64,000 bases of DNA from Macellibacteroides fermentans (GCF_013409575.1 NZ_JACCCY010000005.1:62001-126000); one strand, 5' to 3'. Counted from the stretch's first letter, positions 45,659 through 55,036 are shown. Notes: a model not told the origin generated them from the letters alone. A program made the numbers and translations.

Positions 45659-47089
45659 TTAAGGGAAAATTGAATTTTGTATAATGTAAACGCCCGCACC
45701 AGCCAGGTATCCAGCAACAGCCATTGGGGTTATTACCCGCAGATACCAAAGGAAGTTTATGCGCTCTAATCCCATTACAACTACTCCGGCAGCAGATCCG
45801 ATAATCAACATACTTCCTCCCACTCCTGCGCAATAAGCCAGAAATTGCCAGAATATTCCATCTTGGGTAAAGTGATTGAGGTATTCGGGATTCGTAGAAG
45901 CCATTACCATTGCATCTGTAGCTACCGGATACATCGCGATTGCCCCTGCAACCAGCGGCACATTGTCGACTATGGCAGAAAGCGTTCCGATAATCATATT
46001 CACCGCATATACATTTCCAATATATTTATCCAAACCTTCAGAAACCATATCTAGAATTCCGGCATAACGAAGCGCATCGACTGCAAGTAATATACCGAGA
46101 AAAAACAGAAGGGTAGTTCCGTCAATCCTTTGTACTATTTTAGTAACCCTTAGTTTTAAATCTTCGTGTATGCGTTCTTTCCTGCGGTACATCATTTCAG
46201 TAAAGAACCATAATACACCCAGTCCGAATAATATGCCTACAAATGGAGGAAGATGGGTGATAGTTTTAAATACGGGCACAAAAAGCAGACAGGCTACACC
46301 AATAATCAGTATAGAGAGCCTTTCTTTTGTTTTTAGCTCTTTAATTATTTCGTTCTCTTCGGCCAAATCAATAGCGCGAACTTGAGAGAGATTTCCATGC
46401 AGGAATCTTTGAGCAATTAATATCGGTATAACAGCCGAAATTACACTTGGCAGAAAGAGATGAGGTATTGTAGAAGATGTGGAAATGTTTCCTCTCACCC
46501 ATAGCATGATTGTTGTTACGTCTCCAATGGGAGACCATGCCCCTCCACTATTGGCCGCAATTACAATAATACTACCGAATACCCAACGTTCTTTGTAATT
46601 GGCGATAAGTTTACGGATTACCATAATCATCACAATGGATGTTGTAAGGTTGTCCAGCACCGACGACATGAAAAATGTGATTATAGCAATAATCCAGAGA
46701 AGTTTCCGCTTGTTTTTGGTTGTTATCCGGTTGGTTACAAATAGAAAACCTCCATGAGCATCTACTAATTCCACTGTTATCATTGCTCCGATCAAGAAGA
46801 TGAGTGTTTCACAGATTTCACCTATACTTTCCAGGATTTGATGCTCAACTACAAAATGATTGCATTGTTGGATAAATGACAGTTCTGCCAATTCCGGTCT
46901 GGTTGTAAGAAAAAGTTTGAATGCATCAGCTGATACTGTAGGAATACATTCCGGAGCTGCAAAAGTATAGATTACCCAGAGAATGGTTCCTGTTAGCAAG
47001 GCCGTTCCTGCTTTATTCATTTTTAACGGGTGCTCCAGAGCAATAGCCAGATAACCTGTTAAAAAGATAAGAGTCATTGCTGTTAACAT
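45659..47089 (-). CDS. nhaD: Sodium/proton antiporter NhaD
   Basis: 476 residues, about 12 spans, of the ArsB/NhaD ion-transporter superfamily. Typical segments: the first span plus EHPLKMNKAGTALLTGTILW, then GEICETLIFLIGAMITVELV, SSVLDNLTTSIVMIMVIRKL, NSGGAWSPIGDVTTIMLWVR and the second-half SAIVDNVPLVAGAIAMYPV. The paired DNLTT and DNVPL signatures with GDVTT mark NhaD rather than ArsB. It exports Na+ (or Li+) in exchange for protons at the inner membrane and helps pH and salt balance. Transcribed alone from its own promoter box. Confidence 0.93.
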   Translation of the reverse strand: MLTAMTLIFLTGYLAIALEHPLKMNKAGTALLTGTILWVIYTFAAPECIPTVSADAFKLFLTTRPELAELSFIQQCNHFVVEHQILESIGEICETLIFLIGAMITVELVDAHGGFLFVTNRITTKNKRKLLWIIAIITFFMSSVLDNLTTSIVMIMVIRKLIANYKERWVFGSIIVIAANSGGAWSPIGDVTTIMLWVRGNISTSSTIPHLFLPSVISAVIPILIAQRFLHGNLSQVRAIDLAEENEIIKELKTKERLSILIIGVACLLFVPVFKTITHLPPFVGILFGLGVLWFFTEMMYRRKERIHEDLKLRVTKIVQRIDGTTLLFFLGILLAVDALRYAGILDMVSEGLDKYIGNVYAVNMIIGTLSAIVDNVPLVAGAIAMYPVATDAMVMASTNPEYLNHFTQDGIFWQFLAYCAGVGGSMLIIGSAAGVVVMGLERINFLWYLRVITPMAVAGYLAGAGVYIIQNSIFP

Positions 47090-47142
47090 AATGATGGTTT
47101 ATGATGTTTTGATGTTTGTATTTCACTCCTTGATTTGAGCCG

Positions 47143-47150
47143 CAAATTTA
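47143..47150 (-). promoter_or_regulatory. -7 promoter box of nhaD
   Basis: TAAATTTG on the minus strand matches TAnnTTTG. It lies about 54 bases before the nhaD start. Confidence 0.4.
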
Positions 47151-47236
47151 GCAATTTATATCAGTTTTAAGTAATTGTTAGCTTAAAAGATCACTAAAGG
47201 TAAATCATCCTTTTCACTCCGTCTTATTATTTATAT

Positions 47237-47244
47237 TACCTTTG
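47237..47244 (+). promoter_or_regulatory. -7 promoter box of the ABC-F gene
   Basis: TACCTTTG matches TAnnTTTG, 25 bases before the ATG at 47270. This favours that ATG over the TTG at 47264. Confidence 0.5.
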
Positions 47245-47269
47245 CAATCGAAACAAACTTTACTTGCAG

Positions 47270-49153
47270 ATGATTAGCTACTTACAGATTGACGGTTTAA
47301 CTAAGAGTTTTGGCGAACTGGTTCTTTTTAATTCGATTACATTTGGTATTGTTCAAGGACAAAAAATAGGTCTTATCGCCAAAAACGGTACCGGAAAGAC
47401 CACACTCTTAAACATCATTGCCGGCAAAGAAGATTACGATGCCGGATCGGTTGTTTTTCGTAACGACTTAAGAGTGGGTTATCTGGAGCAATCTCCGCAA
47501 TATCCGGCCGGTCTTACAGTAATGCAGGCCTGCTTTTATTCTCCTAACGAAACAGTACGGCTGATTGCCGAATACGAGGCGGCAATGGCTAGCGGAGATC
47601 ATTCCAATCTGGAGGATATTCTGTTGCGCATGGATAACAATAAAGCCTGGGACTACGAACAGAAAGCCAAGCAGATTCTATCTCAGTTGAAGATTACTAA
47701 TTTCGATCAGAAGGTTGAAGAACTTTCAGGAGGACAGTTAAAAAGGGTCGCTTTAGCCAATGTGCTGATAACCGATCCTGAACTTATTATTCTGGACGAA
47801 CCTACCAACCACCTGGATCTGGAAATGACGGAGTGGCTTGAGGGTTATCTCAGCCGTTCTACCATCAGTCTGCTTATGGTAACGCATGATCGCTATTTTC
47901 TGGACAGGGTTTGTTCCGAAATTATAGAGATCGATCGTCAACAACTTTTTCAATATAAAGGAAATTACAGCTATTACCTGGAAAAAAGACAAGAACGTGT
48001 TGAAGCTACCAATACCGAGATTGAACGGGCTAATAACCTGTTGAGAAAAGAGTTGGACTGGATGCGCAGACAACCTCAGGCACGAGGTACCAAAGCGAAA
48101 TATAGGATTGATGCCTTTTATGATCTGGAAGCTAAAGCAAAGCAACAGCGGATGGATGGAAACGTAAGCTTGGAGGTCAAGGCATCTTATATAGGTTCTA
48201 AGATTTTTGAGGCGGTGAAGGTTTCCAAAAGTTTCGGAAATTTGCAGATTGTGAAGGACTTCGATTATGTTTTTGCCCGTTACGAAAAGATGGGTATCGT
48301 GGGGAACAACGGAACAGGAAAGTCTACCTTTATTAAAATGTTGATGGGTGAGGTTGAACCCGACAGTGGAGGATTCGATGTGGGTGAAACCGTAAGGTTT
48401 GGATATTATAGCCAGGATGGGCTACAGTTTGATGAGCAAATGAAAGTGATCGATGTTGTACAGGATTTAGCGGAATTTGTACAGCTAGGAGATGGTAAAA
48501 CGATGAATGTGTCACAATTTTTGACATATTTTATGTTTTCTGTAGATAAACAGCACAATTTTGTTTACAAATTGAGCGGTGGAGAAAAAAGAAGATTGTA
48601 TCTTTGCACTGTTTTAATGAGAAACCCCAATTTCCTGGTTCTTGATGAGCCAACGAATGATTTGGATATCGTGACCTTAAATGTGCTGGAGGAATACCTT
48701 CGCAACTTTAAGGGCTGTGTTATTGTTGTATCTCACGACCGCTACTTTATGGATAAGGTAGTTGATCATTTGTTAGTTTTCAAGGGAAATGCTGATATTC
48801 AGGATTTTCCTGGTAATTATACTCAATACCGCGAATGGAAGGAGATTCAATCGCAAAACGCAAAAGCTGAAGAGTCGGCCAAGCAAAAATTGAATCCTCC
48901 CACTGAGAAGGTAGCCCGATCAAGTGGTGTTGAGCAAAAAAAGAAATTAAGTTTTAATGAACGAAGAGAATTCGAAGCTCTCGAGGCAGAGATTTCTTCA
49001 TTGGAAACCGAAAAATCTTCGCTGGAAACAGCGCTGAGCAGCGGTTCTTTAAGTAATGACGACCTGATGGCCAAATCGCAGCGGATTGCAGAGTTGCTGG
49101 ACGAGATTGATGAAAAGACAATGCGATGGCTGGAATTAAGCGAGTGGGCTTGA
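47270..49153 (+). CDS. ABC-F family ATPase (Uup-like)
   Basis: 627 residues, no membrane spans. Two ATPase domains in one chain: Walker A GLIAKNGTGKTTLLN and GIVGNNGTGKSTFIK; signature plus Walker B LSGGQLKRVALANVLITDPE with LILDEPTNHLD-type text, and LSGGEKRRLYLCTVLMRNPN with LVLDEPTNDLD. A helical linker (about 235-300) lies between them. The C terminus has a charged coiled coil (about 560-625, LEAEISSLETEKSSLETALS) like Uup. ABC-F proteins act on the ribosome or, for Uup, on DNA and ribosome-related tasks rather than transport. An MFS gene follows by 16 bases. Confidence 0.9.
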   Translation: MISYLQIDGLTKSFGELVLFNSITFGIVQGQKIGLIAKNGTGKTTLLNIIAGKEDYDAGSVVFRNDLRVGYLEQSPQYPAGLTVMQACFYSPNETVRLIAEYEAAMASGDHSNLEDILLRMDNNKAWDYEQKAKQILSQLKITNFDQKVEELSGGQLKRVALANVLITDPELIILDEPTNHLDLEMTEWLEGYLSRSTISLLMVTHDRYFLDRVCSEIIEIDRQQLFQYKGNYSYYLEKRQERVEATNTEIERANNLLRKELDWMRRQPQARGTKAKYRIDAFYDLEAKAKQQRMDGNVSLEVKASYIGSKIFEAVKVSKSFGNLQIVKDFDYVFARYEKMGIVGNNGTGKSTFIKMLMGEVEPDSGGFDVGETVRFGYYSQDGLQFDEQMKVIDVVQDLAEFVQLGDGKTMNVSQFLTYFMFSVDKQHNFVYKLSGGEKRRLYLCTVLMRNPNFLVLDEPTNDLDIVTLNVLEEYLRNFKGCVIVVSHDRYFMDKVVDHLLVFKGNADIQDFPGNYTQYREWKEIQSQNAKAEESAKQKLNPPTEKVARSSGVEQKKKLSFNERREFEALEAEISSLETEKSSLETALSSGSLSNDDLMAKSQRIAELLDEIDEKTMRWLELSEWA

Positions 49154-49169
49154 TAAAAGAGTAAACGAA

Positions 49170-50345
49170 ATGGATGAACGGAAGCCGGGACTTTGGACCC
49201 GGAGTTTTGTTTTTGCATGCATGGCGCACTTTTTGATGAGTTTGCCGATGAATATGCTGATGCCAATAATACCTGTCTACCTTGTTGAGGAGTTAAATAT
49301 TTCGTCTTCGTGGGTAGGAGTTGTACTTGCAAGTTATACAATCGGTTTGTTGTGTGTGCGTCCGTTTTCGGGTTATGTGGTAGATGCGGTTAAACGTAAA
49401 CCTCTTTACCTTGTAGCATTTACTATTACAACAGCCTTGTTTGCCGGTTATTTGGTAGCTGCAACTGTAGCATCAATAATGCTGGTTCGTTTTATTCAGG
49501 GAGGTTCTGTGGGATTATCGTCCGTGGCTGGCAACACCATTGCTATAGACGTAATATCTTCCAAACGCCGGGGCGAAGGGATCGGTTTTTACGGTCTAAC
49601 GCTAAGTCTGGCTATGACATTGGCTCCACTTCTGGCGGTGCCTGTTTACAATGCATTCGGGTTTCATACCTTGATTGTAATTTGTTTACTTGCAGCCTTG
49701 TTAGGTGTGATAGCCGTATATAACATCAAGCATGTACAAAAAGAGAAGGTATCTCGTCCTCCTTTTTCTTTGGATAGATTTATCCTGATTCAGGCAATTC
49801 CTGCAGGTATCTCTCACATGCTTTGTTCCATCGGGTATGGAATGGTTGTATCTTTTGCAGTGTTGTATGGTAAAGAGATTCATGTGAGCAATCCGGGCTA
49901 TTTCTTTATCTTTATGGCTACAGGTGTAGGCTCTGCCCGTATATTTTCCGGGAGGATGATTGATAGGGGTAAGCTCCATTTATTGCTGACTAGTGCTATA
50001 GTCGGAATAATAATATCACTTGTTGTTTTTGCAACCTTGCATAACGTTCTTATTTTTTTCGTTGCCGCATTTTTTATAGGCATTGGATATGGAGTAAGTA
50101 TTCCGGCTTTCCAATCTCTGTTTGTAAATGTGGCACACCCTAACCGACGGGGAACAGCAACCTCTACTTACCTCACGTCATTAGATCTGGGTATGGGTAT
50201 TGGAATGTTGTCAACAGGGTTTATAGCCTCAGTCAGCAGTTTATCTGCTGCTTATCTGGTTGGAGCCTTTTGTTGTTTGCTTTCCCTCTTTGTTTATCTG
50301 CTTTATGCTAAACCCTCTTATGAAAAGTACAGGATTGAGAATTAG
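49170..50345 (+). CDS. Major facilitator superfamily transporter (drug/metabolite efflux-like)
   Basis: 391 residues with 12 predicted spans. The N terminus has FACMAHFLMSLPMNMLMPII. The MFS loop 2-3 signature region is RPFSGYVVDAVKRKPLYLVA. RFIQGGSVGLSSVAGNTIAI resembles motif C/D of drug:H+ antiporters (DHA1 type). The second half repeats this with ARIFSGRMIDRGKLHLLLTS. The substrate is unknown. The gene starts 16 bases after the ABC-F stop with no intervening promoter, so the two probably form an operon. Confidence 0.88.
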   Translation: MDERKPGLWTRSFVFACMAHFLMSLPMNMLMPIIPVYLVEELNISSSWVGVVLASYTIGLLCVRPFSGYVVDAVKRKPLYLVAFTITTALFAGYLVAATVASIMLVRFIQGGSVGLSSVAGNTIAIDVISSKRRGEGIGFYGLTLSLAMTLAPLLAVPVYNAFGFHTLIVICLLAALLGVIAVYNIKHVQKEKVSRPPFSLDRFILIQAIPAGISHMLCSIGYGMVVSFAVLYGKEIHVSNPGYFFIFMATGVGSARIFSGRMIDRGKLHLLLTSAIVGIIISLVVFATLHNVLIFFVAAFFIGIGYGVSIPAFQSLFVNVAHPNRRGTATSTYLTSLDLGMGIGMLSTGFIASVSSLSAAYLVGAFCCLLSLFVYLLYAKPSYEKYRIEN

Positions 50346-50421
50346 TCGGTATAATAAACCCTTTTGCCGACACATTTTAACTCTTAATCGGAACCACTAT
50401 TTTTTGTGTTAAACGTTTTCT

Positions 50422-50429
50422 TAGTTTTG
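50422..50429 (+). promoter_or_regulatory. -7 promoter box of the first 127-aa secreted protein
   Basis: TAGTTTTG matches TAnnTTTG; TTTG (50403-50406) lies 15 bases upstream, closer than usual. The leader is about 75 bases. Confidence 0.4.
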
Positions 50430-50510
50430 TGTCAAAGAGTTAGACAGCAGTCTGATGTTTAGGGCAATACAAGAGAACAAGAGTAGAAACAATTTTAATT
50501 AGTAAGTATT

Positions 50511-50894
50511 ATGAGACGTTTAGGTTTAGTCTTTTCCGCTATCGTGTTGGTAGCTACAATGAGTTTTGGACAGAGTAAAAAAGTGAATTTGGTTTCAGAT
50601 ATTAGTTTCGAAAAGCTAAGCAATTATTTGCAGCTGAAACAATCACAGATGAATGAGGTCGCAAGCATTAATGAATTTTTCAGCGAGCAATTGGCCGAAG
50701 CTTCACGTGCAAGCGAAAGTCGTTACGACAAGAAAGTTCACCAGGCTGTGTACAGCAACCTGAAGTTGATGAAAGGAACTCTTTCTGAAGACCAGTACCG
50801 TAAATATTTAACCTTGATTAATGTTACAAACAACAACAACCGTTTGTTCAGTGCCGGATATGGTGATACTTACCTGGCAGAGGTTAATGAATAA
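50511..50894 (+). CDS. Small secreted protein, 127 aa, first copy of a tandem pair
   Basis: A signal peptide (MRRLGLVFSAIVLVATMSFG) is followed by about 105 helical, charged residues. The mature protein contains SDISFEKLSNYLQLKQSQMN, SRYDKKVHQAVYSNLKLMKG and LSEDQYRKYLTLINVTNNNN. It is about half identical to the next gene product and of the same length, so the two arose by tandem duplication. Related small exported helical proteins exist in Bacteroidales; no function is known to me. The helix spacing and the SxDQYRKYL element resemble metal- or stress-binding periplasmic helical-hairpin proteins only loosely. Own promoter and terminator. Confidence 0.75.
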   Translation: MRRLGLVFSAIVLVATMSFGQSKKVNLVSDISFEKLSNYLQLKQSQMNEVASINEFFSEQLAEASRASESRYDKKVHQAVYSNLKLMKGTLSEDQYRKYLTLINVTNNNNRLFSAGYGDTYLAEVNE

Positions 50895-50919
50895 TCGAAT
50901 ACATTAAACAATGAATCGG

Positions 50920-50956
50920 GAGATTACATACGCAGGTATGTAGTCTCTTTTTTTTT
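50920..50956 (+). terminator. Terminator after the first 127-aa gene
   Basis: GAGATTACATAC (50920-50931) pairs with GTATGTAGTCTC (50936-50947), one G-T wobble, around GCAG, then nine T. Confidence 0.92.
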
Positions 50957-51080
50957 GAAAAAAGACTTAATGCTGTAACCATTCTTTTGCGGAACTCGTC
51001 TTATATGTAGTTAACAGACTTATTATTAGCTAATAAAGGTTGAAGAATTGAATATGTAACAATTTCAATCAACAAGAATT

Positions 51081-51464
51081 ATGAGACGTTTAGGTATGAT
51101 TTTGTTCGCAACATTTTGTATTGCGGCATTGGGATTTTCACAAGGCAAAAATGATCATTTGATTTCTGAAATCAATTATGACAGGCTAAGTCAGTATTTG
51201 CAGTTAAAACCATCTCAAATGAATGATGTGTATGCTATTAATACTTATTTCAATGATCAGTTAAGGAAAGCATCATTTGCAAGAGAAAGCAGTTTTAATG
51301 GTAAATTATATAAAGCAGTTTACGGGAATTTGAAACTTATGAAAAAAGCACTGAATCAAGAGCAATATCGTAAGTATTTAGTTCTGATTAATGTCACCAA
51401 TAACCATAACCGGTTGTTTGCAAAAGAGGAACAGGTTACCTATTTTGCAGATGCAGAGAAGTAA
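51081..51464 (+). CDS. Small secreted protein, 127 aa, second copy of the tandem pair
   Basis: Exactly the same length and layout as the preceding gene: signal peptide MRRLGMILFATFCIAALGFS, then SEINYDRLSQYLQLKPSQMN, KLYKAVYGNLKLMKKALNQE and YRKYLVLINVTNNHNRLF. The most conserved blocks between copies are YLQLKxSQMN, AVYxNLKLMK and QYRKYLxLINVTNNxNRLF, which probably form the functional face. The C-terminal tail differs (YFADAEK against YLAEVNE). No TAnnTTTG box was found between the copies, but a terminator separates them, so an unseen promoter is likely. Confidence 0.75.
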   Translation: MRRLGMILFATFCIAALGFSQGKNDHLISEINYDRLSQYLQLKPSQMNDVYAINTYFNDQLRKASFARESSFNGKLYKAVYGNLKLMKKALNQEQYRKYLVLINVTNNHNRLFAKEEQVTYFADAEK

Positions 51465-51490
51465 ACTGGTAGATCGTTAAAATTGGACAA

Positions 51491-51528
51491 AGAGATTATG
51501 TATGTAAAGTATATGATCTCTTTTTTTT
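51491..51528 (+). terminator. Terminator after the second 127-aa gene
   Basis: AGAGATTATGTAT and ATATGATCTCT can pair with G-T wobbles, followed by a long T run. It resembles the terminator at 50920, as if the duplication included it. Confidence 0.75.
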
Positions 51529-51531
51529 ATC

Positions 51532-51539
51532 TATCTTTG
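51532..51539 (+). promoter_or_regulatory. -7 promoter box of the YitT gene
   Basis: TATCTTTG matches TAnnTTTG; it follows directly on the terminator T run and lies 52 bases before the ATG. Confidence 0.5.
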
Positions 51540-51591
51540 CGCAATTTTAAGAGCAGATAAATACAACACAAATAACGACACAAATAATAAC

Positions 51592-52482
51592 ATGAAATCA
51601 CAGTTAGCGTTTAAAGCGCCAAACATTAAACCATCCGATTATGTACTTATCATAGTTGGTTCTTTCTTGCAAGCCTTAAGTTACGTATTATTCCTGGCCC
51701 CGTATAAGATTGTTCCTGGAGGGGTATATGGAATATCCATTGTTTTGCATTACTCTACAAAGGGACTTATCCCTTTGCTTCCGGAAGGATTACCCATCGG
51801 AGCAACCGCTTTATGTTTCAATATTCCGCTGATGTTCCTTGCGATGAAGAAAATTGGTCTGTCATCAGGACCAAAAACTGTGCTTACTTTTGTACTGATC
51901 TCTTTGTTTACCGACTCATTGTCGTACATCTTAGGAGAAGGAACGCTTGTAGAAAATGATCCGTTTATCGCCTGTTTTTATGGAGGTATGATCTTAGGTA
52001 TGGGGGTAACCTGTATTTTCAAGGCCCAGAGTACCAGTGCCGGAACCGACGTGTTGGCAAGAGTGCTTGCTAATAATTCAAACTTAAGGGTAAGCGATAT
52101 GATTATTGCGATAGATTCAACGGTTGTGCTGATCGGTCTGATTGCATTCCAGGATTGGGCAGTACCCTTGTATTCGTGGTTCACTATATTTGTTTTCGGG
52201 AAGATAGTAGAGATGCTTCAGACAGAAAATCCCAGCAGGGCGGTATTTATCGTTTCACGCAAAACAAATGAAATGAAAGATATTTTAGTCAACAAACTGG
52301 GAATGAGGGGAACCTTCCTGCATGGTAAAGGAATGTATGCCGGCGAAGAGAAAGAGATCATTTTCACCATTGCCGAACGAAAAGATTTACCAAGACTTAA
52401 GAATGAAATCAAAGAAGTCGATCCTGATGCTTTTGTTTCAACAATGCATGCCAGCAAAGATTCACCTCTGCCGGGAAGATAA
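51592..52482 (+). CDS. YitT family membrane protein (DUF161-DUF2179)
   Basis: 296 residues. Five to six N-terminal spans with the YitT repeats (GSFLQALSYVLFLAPYKIVP, GGVYGISIVLHY; then CFYGGMILGMGVTCIFKAQS, TSAGTDVLARVL). The cytoplasmic C-terminal DUF2179 domain (about 215-290) contains AVFIVSRKTNEMKDILVNKL and IIFTIAERKDLPRLKNEIKE. YitT proteins are widespread in Firmicutes and Bacteroidota; their transport role is unproven. The length and domain pair are complete. Single-gene unit with its own promoter. Confidence 0.92.
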   Translation: MKSQLAFKAPNIKPSDYVLIIVGSFLQALSYVLFLAPYKIVPGGVYGISIVLHYSTKGLIPLLPEGLPIGATALCFNIPLMFLAMKKIGLSSGPKTVLTFVLISLFTDSLSYILGEGTLVENDPFIACFYGGMILGMGVTCIFKAQSTSAGTDVLARVLANNSNLRVSDMIIAIDSTVVLIGLIAFQDWAVPLYSWFTIFVFGKIVEMLQTENPSRAVFIVSRKTNEMKDILVNKLGMRGTFLHGKGMYAGEEKEIIFTIAERKDLPRLKNEIKEVDPDAFVSTMHASKDSPLPGR

Positions 52483-52502
52483 GGCGGATAGTTTATTTAT
52501 AA

Positions 52503-52534
52503 TTTGCATAATACTATAAATAGCCCTACTTTTG
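52503..52534 (+). promoter_or_regulatory. Promoter of the aminotransferase-permease operon
   Basis: TTTG (52503-52506), 20-base spacer, TACTTTTG (52527-52534): full consensus, about 53 bases before the ATG. Confidence 0.65.
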
Positions 52535-52587
52535 TGTGATTTTATAATTGGATTTTTATTTTTATTTACTAATTAACATAGGATAGG

Positions 52588-53787
52588 ATGCCTAATATTT
52601 CACAACGAGGAGTCGATATGCCGGCTTCTCCAATCAGAAAGCTCGTTCCGCTTGCCAATAAGGCCAAAGCAAAAGGTACTGTGGTGTATCACCTCAACAT
52701 CGGTCAGCCCGATTTACCTACGCCTGAAGTCGCGATCGAGGCGGCGCGCCATTTGGACCGCACCGTGCTGGAATATTCTCCCAGTGAAGGCATCCGCAGC
52801 TTTCGTGAAAAACTGGTAAAATATTATCATAAGTTTAATATCGAGGTTGATGTAGATGACATTATAATTACAACCGGAGGATCGGAGGCTGTATTCTTTT
52901 CATTTATGGCATGTCTGGATCCCGGTGATGAGATTATCGTGCCCGAACCTGCTTACGCAAACTATATGGCATTTGCCATATCCTGCGGAGCTGTAATTAA
53001 AACAGTTCCATCTACTATCGAAGAGGGATTTGCTCTTCCATCCATGGAAAAGTTTGAAGAGTTGATATCGCCTCGTACAAAAGCAATCCTGATCTGCAAC
53101 CCAAACAATCCAACTGGCTATTTATATACCCAGAAAGAGATGGATCAGATTCGTGATTTAGTTAAGAAATACGATCTTTTCCTGTTCTCGGACGAAGTGT
53201 ACCGTGAGTTCTGTTATACAGGAGCTCCTTATATTTCTGCTTTTCATTTAAAAGGGATTGAGAACAATGTGGTATTGGTCGACTCTGTTTCCAAACGTTA
53301 CAGCGAATGCGGGTTGCGTATCGGAGCTCTTATTACCAAAAATGAACAAGTAAGAACCAATGTGATGAAATGGTGCCAGGCTAGATTAAGTCCTCCATTA
53401 ATTGGTCAGATTGTTGCCGAAGCTTCCCTGGATACCCCTGATACCTATATGTTGGAGGTATACAATGAATATGTGGAAAGAAGAAAGTTTTTAATAGACG
53501 GATTAAACCGTATCCCCGGATGCTATTCTCCCATTCCGATGGGAGCCTTTTATACCGTTGCTAAGTTACCAGTAGACGATGCAGATAAATTCTGTGCCTG
53601 GTGTCTGGAAGAGTTCTCATACGAAGGACAAACCATCTTTATGGCTCCTGCATCTGGATTCTACACCACTCCCGGCTTAGGTAAAAACGAGGTGCGTATA
53701 GCTTATGTGTTAAAAAAGGAAGATCTTGCAAAGGCATTGGTTGTTTTATCAAAGGCTTTGGAAGCCTATCCGGGAAGGGTCCTGTAG
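52588..53787 (+). CDS. PLP-dependent aminotransferase, class I/II (aspartate aminotransferase-like)
   Basis: 399 residues, fold-type I. The N terminus ISQRGVDMPASPIRKLVPLA is followed by HLNIGQPDLPTPEVAIEAAR. The PLP pocket has ITTGGSEAVFFSFMACLDPG, ICNPNNPTGYLYT (Asn/Pro stacking region), FLFSDEVYREFCYTG (Asp that pairs with the pyridine N) and the Schiff-base Lys in DSVSKRYSECGLRIG (Lys 236). A C-terminal Arg in NEVRIAYVLKKED binds the substrate carboxylate. The amino donor is not certain; aspartate or aromatic acids are likely. A FtsX-type permease gene follows by 3 bases. Confidence 0.92.
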   Translation: MPNISQRGVDMPASPIRKLVPLANKAKAKGTVVYHLNIGQPDLPTPEVAIEAARHLDRTVLEYSPSEGIRSFREKLVKYYHKFNIEVDVDDIIITTGGSEAVFFSFMACLDPGDEIIVPEPAYANYMAFAISCGAVIKTVPSTIEEGFALPSMEKFEELISPRTKAILICNPNNPTGYLYTQKEMDQIRDLVKKYDLFLFSDEVYREFCYTGAPYISAFHLKGIENNVVLVDSVSKRYSECGLRIGALITKNEQVRTNVMKWCQARLSPPLIGQIVAEASLDTPDTYMLEVYNEYVERRKFLIDGLNRIPGCYSPIPMGAFYTVAKLPVDDADKFCAWCLEEFSYEGQTIFMAPASGFYTTPGLGKNEVRIAYVLKKEDLAKALVVLSKALEAYPGRVL

Positions 53788-53790
53788 CCT

Positions 53791-55035
53791 ATGAATCTGG
53801 AACTGTTCATCGCAAAGAAAATTCATTTCAGCAAGGAGGGAGACAAACAGGTAACCCCTCCTGCTGTCCGTATTGCCATGATAGGCATAGCCCTGGGGCT
53901 GGCTGTAATGATTCTTTCGGTTGCCATTGTAATCGGATTTAAAAAGGAGGTGCGAAATAAAGTTATAGGATTTGGAAGCCATATTCAGATAACCAACCTC
54001 GACAGTAACGTATCTTACGAAACAAGCCCGATTGCGGTAAATGAAGCAGTTCTTACCGATCTTTCCCACACAGATGGCGTAAGCCATGTAGAACGTTTTG
54101 CAACCAAGCCCGGATTACTTAAAACAGACTCTGCATTCCAGGGTATTGTACTTAAAGGAGTGGGAGAGGAGTACGACTGGACCTTTTTCCGTAAAAACCT
54201 GAAATCGGGCGATGTATTTACTGTTTCGCCCAAAGAAAGCGGAACATCCGTCATCATTTCTAAATACCTGGCAGACCGCCTCAGCCTGAAGGTAGGGGAT
54301 GGCTTTCTTACCTATTTTGTACAGGAAAGTGTGCGTGCCCGCAAATTTACTATTACGGGTATCTACGAAACCGGATTTCTGGATTACGACAAGCTTTTTG
54401 TAATAGCAGATATTAAACAGGTACAACGGTTAAACGGCTGGGAGGCCGATCAGGTAAGCGGACTCGAATTATATGTGGACGACTATGCCCGGCTTGATTC
54501 CATCAGCGAGCAGCTGTACTTCAGCTATTCCGAGAAGAAAGACCGGAACGATAACACCTACTACGTCCGTTCCATCAAAGAATTGAATCCTATGATATTC
54601 AACTGGCTGGATGTATTGGATATCAATGTGGTGGTTATATTGGTGCTTATGATGGCTGTTGCCGGATTTACCATGATCTCGGGACTGCTTATTATCATTC
54701 TGGAGCGAACCAATATGATTGGTATTCTTAAAGCTCTGGGGCATGATAACCGCGGAATACGTAAAATATTCCTTTATATCTCCTTCTTCCTGATTGGAAA
54801 AGGAATGATATGGGGTAATATAATTGGTATAGGTTTATGTCTTATTCAGTCAAAATTTCAGCCTATTTCCCTCGATTCTTCAATCTATTACCTGGATGCG
54901 GTGCCGGTTGATATCAATATCCTCACCTGGGTTCTTCTTAACATCGGAACATTGTCGGTTGCCATGCTTATGATGCTTGGACCATCATTCCTTATTACTA
55001 AGATCGATCCGGCTAAGAGCATCCGGTTCGAATAA
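53791..55035 (+). CDS. FtsX-family ABC permease (LolC/LolE-like)
   Basis: 414 residues. One N-terminal span (about 28-50, IAMIGIALGLAVMILSVAIV) is followed by a large periplasmic MacB-type domain (about 55-260, with GVSHVERFATKPGLLKTDSA and ISKYLADRLSLKVGDGF) and three C-terminal spans (about 275-300, 325-350, 375-400). The LolC/E marks ILKALGHDNRGIRKIFLYIS, then PAKSIRFE at the end, are present. LolCDE-type systems extract lipoproteins from the inner membrane for transport to the outer membrane; in Bacteroidota the ATPase is usually encoded elsewhere, and none is adjacent here. It shares an operon with the aminotransferase. Its stop is 1 base from that of the convergent GT2 gene. Confidence 0.88.
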   Translation: MNLELFIAKKIHFSKEGDKQVTPPAVRIAMIGIALGLAVMILSVAIVIGFKKEVRNKVIGFGSHIQITNLDSNVSYETSPIAVNEAVLTDLSHTDGVSHVERFATKPGLLKTDSAFQGIVLKGVGEEYDWTFFRKNLKSGDVFTVSPKESGTSVIISKYLADRLSLKVGDGFLTYFVQESVRARKFTITGIYETGFLDYDKLFVIADIKQVQRLNGWEADQVSGLELYVDDYARLDSISEQLYFSYSEKKDRNDNTYYVRSIKELNPMIFNWLDVLDINVVVILVLMMAVAGFTMISGLLIIILERTNMIGILKALGHDNRGIRKIFLYISFFLIGKGMIWGNIIGIGLCLIQSKFQPISLDSSIYYLDAVPVDINILTWVLLNIGTLSVAMLMMLGPSFLITKIDPAKSIRFE

Positions 55036-55036
55036 C

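Noticed and set aside
50920-51528. Repeat/terminator pairs as a possible CRISPR-like array
   Set aside because: Only two hairpins, each ending a protein gene; no regular spacer structure.
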